From Pseudomonadota bacterium (lineage in GTDB: Bacteria; Pseudomonadota; Gammaproteobacteria; Burkholderiales; Casimicrobiaceae): a stretch of DNA of 8,733 bases. Below the pieces are notes generated by a model, which did no database searches, was not told the DNA's origin, and saw only the letters and a list, made by a program, of their open reading frames with translations. The position numbers were made by a program, and so were the translations under genes. Of this stretch, positions 6,855 through 8,733 are shown in pieces. Position 1 is the first letter of the stretch. Every line of letters begins with the position of its first letter. The stretch spans positions 1 through 8,733 of the forward strand of contig JAKLIE010000052.1 of the NCBI GenBank assembly GCA_022709775.1, read 5' to 3'.

Positions 6855-7368
6855 CGTCCCCGGCATCGCGCTGCCCGACGCCGAGGAGGCGCTCGAAGCG
6901 CTCGCATCCCGAATGCGCGCGGGCGTCGCGCACGACGCCGCGTTCGTCGGCATCTACTCGGGCGGAGCCTGGATCGCCGAGCGCCTGGCGGAGCTCGTGC
7001 CGGGCGACCACGCGGTCGGCTACATCGACGTCTCGTTCTACCGCGACGACTACGCGTCGAAGGGGCTCAAGGCGGGCGCGCGGCGCAGCGACATTCCTTT
7101 CGACGTCGCGGGGGCGACGATCGTGCTGATCGACGACGTGCTCTACACGGGGCGCTCGACGCGCGCGGCGATCAACGAGCTCTTCGACTACGGACGGCCC
7201 GCCGCGATCGAGCTCGCCGTGCTGGTCGACCGCGGCGGCCGCGAGCTGCCGATCGAACCCGGCTACGTAGGCGCGCGCGTGGCCTGCGCGCGCGACCTGT
7301 CGATCGTGCTGTCGCGCGGCCCGGACGGGCGGCTCTCGCTCGGCGTCGAGTCGGCGGGCAATCCATGA
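6844..7368 (+). CDS. pyrR: PyrR bifunctional protein (pyrimidine operon regulator / uracil phosphoribosyltransferase family)
   Basis: The 174-residue protein is a type I phosphoribosyltransferase. The PRPP-binding loop is [17 protein letters not shown] (93-109), a near-perfect PyrR signature. Other family segments are [15 protein letters not shown] (34-48), [12 protein letters not shown] (59-70), SDIPFDVAG (82-90) and [14 protein letters not shown] (124-137). In Gram-positive bacteria PyrR binds pyr mRNA leaders in response to UMP and also has uracil phosphoribosyltransferase activity. Here the gene is inside the operon, directly before pyrB, and I see no leader attenuator, so RNA-binding regulation is unproven; the enzymatic role or a different target is possible. 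ATG at 6844 lies inside the end of ruvX (11-nt overlap) and the stop overlaps pyrB as ATGA (7365-7368). Confidence 0.94.
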   Translation: MAADVPGIALPDAEEALEALASRMRAGVAHDAAFVGIYSGGAWIAERLAELVPGDHAVGYIDVSFYRDDYASKGLKAGARRSDIPFDVAGATIVLIDDVLYTGRSTRAAINELFDYGRPAAIELAVLVDRGGRELPIEPGYVGARVACARDLSIVLSRGPDGRLSLGVESAGNP

Positions 7369-8333
7369 CCCGGGGCCGCAACCCTCAGCTCGGGCCGGAC
7401 GGCAAGCTCGTCCACCTGCTCACGCTCGAAGGCCTGCCGGCCGAGGTCATCGCGTCGATCCTCGACACGGCTGAGCCGTTCGCGTCGATCGGCGAGCGCG
7501 ACGTCAAGAAGGTGCCGCTGATGCGCGGCAAGGCCGTGTTCAACCTGTTCTTCGAGAGTTCGACGCGCACGCGCACGACGTTCGAGATCGCGGCGAAGCG
7601 GCTGTCGGCCGACGTGATCAACCTCAACATCGGAGCGTCGTCGACCTCGAAGGGCGAGTCGCTGCTCGACACGATCGACAACCTGGTGGCGATGAACGCC
7701 GACATGTTCGTCGTCCGGCACGGCCAGTCGGGTGCCGCGCACCTGATCGCGAGCCACCTTCTGGCGACCGGCAAGTCCCACGTGCACGTCGTCAACGCCG
7801 GCGACGGACGGCACGGCCACCCGACGCAGGGGCTGCTCGACCTCTACACGATCCGCCACTACAAGCGCGACTTCCGCGCGCTGTCGGTCGCGATCGTCGG
7901 CGACGTGCTTCATTCGCGCGTTGCGCGAAGCCTCATCCACGGGCTCACGACGCTGGGCACGCCGGACGTGCGCGTGGTCGGCCCCAAGACGCTGCTGCCC
8001 GCGAGCGTAGAGGGGATGGGCGTCTCCGTGCACCACGACATGCGCGCGGGGATCGCCGGCTGCGACGTCGTCGTGATGCTGAGGCTGCAGAACGAGCGCA
8101 TGAAGGGCGCGCTGCTGCCGTCGTCGGGCGAGTTCTTCAAGCACTACGGGCTCACCGCGGAGAAGCTCGCCAGCGCGAAGCCCGACGCGATCGTGATGCA
8201 CCCCGGGCCGATGAACCGGGGCGTCGAGATCGATTCACCGGTCGCCGACGGCGAGCGCAGCGTGATCCTGCCGCAGGTGACGTTCGGCATCGCGGTGCGG
8301 ATGGCGGTGATGAGCATGATCGCGGGGGCGTGA
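7365..8333 (+). CDS. pyrB: Aspartate carbamoyltransferase catalytic subunit
   Basis: The 322-residue enzyme joins carbamoyl phosphate and aspartate to form carbamoyl aspartate, the committed step of de novo pyrimidine synthesis in the cytoplasm. It carries [13 protein letters not shown] (62-74) with the carbamoyl-phosphate motif Ser66-Thr-Arg-Thr-Arg70, SKGES (95-99) with the active-site Lys96, [10 protein letters not shown] (150-159) and [11 protein letters not shown] (279-289). Length and the short N-terminal extension ([15 protein letters not shown]) match betaproteobacterial PyrB. Its ATG overlaps the pyrR stop in ATGA, indicating translational coupling. It is followed by a dihydroorotase homologue lacking metal ligands, the arrangement expected of the dodecameric PyrB-PyrC' class of ATCase. 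No pyrI regulatory-chain gene is seen. Confidence 0.97.
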   Translation: MTRGRNPQLGPDGKLVHLLTLEGLPAEVIASILDTAEPFASIGERDVKKVPLMRGKAVFNLFFESSTRTRTTFEIAAKRLSADVINLNIGASSTSKGESLLDTIDNLVAMNADMFVVRHGQSGAAHLIASHLLATGKSHVHVVNAGDGRHGHPTQGLLDLYTIRHYKRDFRALSVAIVGDVLHSRVARSLIHGLTTLGTPDVRVVGPKTLLPASVEGMGVSVHHDMRAGIAGCDVVVMLRLQNERMKGALLPSSGEFFKHYGLTAEKLASAKPDAIVMHPGPMNRGVEIDSPVADGERSVILPQVTFGIAVRMAVMSMIAGA

Positions 8334-8335
8334 CG

Positions 8336-8377
8336 ATGCGCGCATGGCCATCCGCAGGGCTCGGGGCGCCGCGATGA
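8336..8377 (+). other. Possible 13-codon coupling ORF between pyrB and pyrC'
   Basis: An ATG two bases after the pyrB stop opens a 13-codon frame (MRAWPSAGLGAPR) whose TGA overlaps the ATG of pyrC' as ATGA. It would let ribosomes leaving pyrB carry over to pyrC', which lacks a clear Shine-Dalgarno site. There is no sequence evidence that the peptide itself matters, and the arrangement could be chance. Confidence 0.2.
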
Positions 8378-8733
8378 GGATCGAGATCCGCAACGGCCGC
8401 GTCGTCGATCCGGCCTCGGGCACCGACCGCACCGCGTCGGTGTTCGTCGCCGACGGCAGGATCGCGGCCGTGGGCGCGGCGCCGGCGGGCTTCCGCGCCG
8501 AGCGCACGATCGAGGCGTCGGGCCTCGTCGTCGCGCCGGGGCTCGTCGACCTCAACGCCCGCCTGCGCGAGCCGGGTCTCGAGCACAAGGCGACGCTCGA
8601 CTCGGAGCTCAAGGCGGCGGTCGCGGGCGGCGTGACGCGGCTCGCGTGTCCGCCCGACACCGATCCGCCGCTCGACGAGCCGGGACTCGTCGAGATGCTC
8701 ACGCAGCGCGCCCGGCTCGCGAACCGGGCCCAC
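8374..8733 (+). CDS. pyrX: Dihydroorotase-like protein PyrC' (PyrX), probably non-catalytic; 3' end outside window
   Basis: The 120 visible residues are the N-terminal part of an amidohydrolase-fold dihydroorotase homologue: the opening IEIRNGRVVDPASG (3-16), VAPGLVDL (53-60), LREPGLEHKATL (64-75) and AGGVTRLACPPDTDPPLDEP (85-104). In active dihydroorotases the beta-strand 1 motif is DxHxHLREPG; here it reads D59-L-N61-A-R63-L-R-E-P-G, so both metal-binding His are gone, and the usual MPNTxP reads PPDTDP. Homologues of this kind (pyrC' in Pseudomonas putida, pyrX in other proteobacteria) are inactive subunits needed for assembly of the PyrB ATCase. That role fits the position 40 nt after pyrB. 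A true catalytic PyrC would have to be elsewhere. ATG 8374 is chosen because it matches the family N-terminus; an in-frame ATG at 8344 would add 10 Arg/Ala-rich residues. Confidence 0.9.
   Translation, partial: MRIEIRNGRVVDPASGTDRTASVFVADGRIAAVGAAPAGFRAERTIEASGLVVAPGLVDLNARLREPGLEHKATLDSELKAAVAGGVTRLACPPDTDPPLDEPGLVEMLTQRARLANRAH

Noticed and set aside
1..8733. CRISPR array, tRNA, rRNA, insertion sequence or phage genes
   Set aside because: I saw no regularly spaced repeats, tRNA-like cloverleaf sequence, rRNA sequence, transposase or integrase motifs on either strand.

Overview
The window looks like part of a high-GC betaproteobacterial chromosome (Burkholderiales-like). I infer this from the gene set and order (algH/yqgE, ruvX/yqgF, pyrR, pyrB, then a dihydroorotase-like gene), from close agreement of PyrB and the dihydroorotase-like protein with betaproteobacterial family members, and from GC near 70% in the housekeeping part (42 of 60 bases by hand count at 1501-1560). 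The first 1.2 kb is clearly less GC-rich (32 of 60 at 421-480) and looks like accessory DNA.

Layout. (1) 1-1208, plus: the C-terminal part of a large modular, probably secreted protein (DUF5648-like repeats, a bacterial Ig-like domain, a jelly-roll-like C-terminal domain). (2) 1209-1493: a gene-free stretch where composition shifts to high GC, with two mutually exclusive GC hairpins and a strong Shine-Dalgarno site. (3) 1494-3548, plus: a complete EF-G-like translational GTPase of the EF-G2 type. (4) 3549-3665: a convergent intergenic region with a 16-bp perfect palindrome and a long hairpin. (5) 3666-4163, minus: a small exported BON-domain protein. (6) 4251-5756, minus: a class I DNA photolyase. 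(7) 5757-5853: a short divergent promoter region. (8) 5854-8733, plus: a compact operon algH - ruvX - pyrR - pyrB - pyrC', the last gene cut by the window end. The first four genes overlap each other by 1, 11 and 4 nt.

How the genes work together. pyrR, pyrB and pyrC' concern de novo pyrimidine synthesis. PyrB is a full aspartate transcarbamoylase catalytic chain. The gene after it is a dihydroorotase homologue that has lost the metal-binding HxH pair, so it is best read as the non-catalytic PyrC' (PyrX) partner of an ATCase holoenzyme. AlgH/YqgE and RuvX/YqgF travel with these genes in many proteobacteria; RuvX is a nuclease/resolvase-fold protein tied to 16S rRNA processing. The photolyase is a separate DNA-repair function on the other strand.

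I did not find a clearly new multi-gene system. The points most worth a second look are residue-level departures in otherwise recognisable enzymes (photolyase Trp-triad Phe331, EF-G-like Phe84 and Arg135, the loss of HxH in PyrC'), apparently leaderless or near-leaderless promoters, and the hairpin structures at 1378-1414 and 3565-3646.
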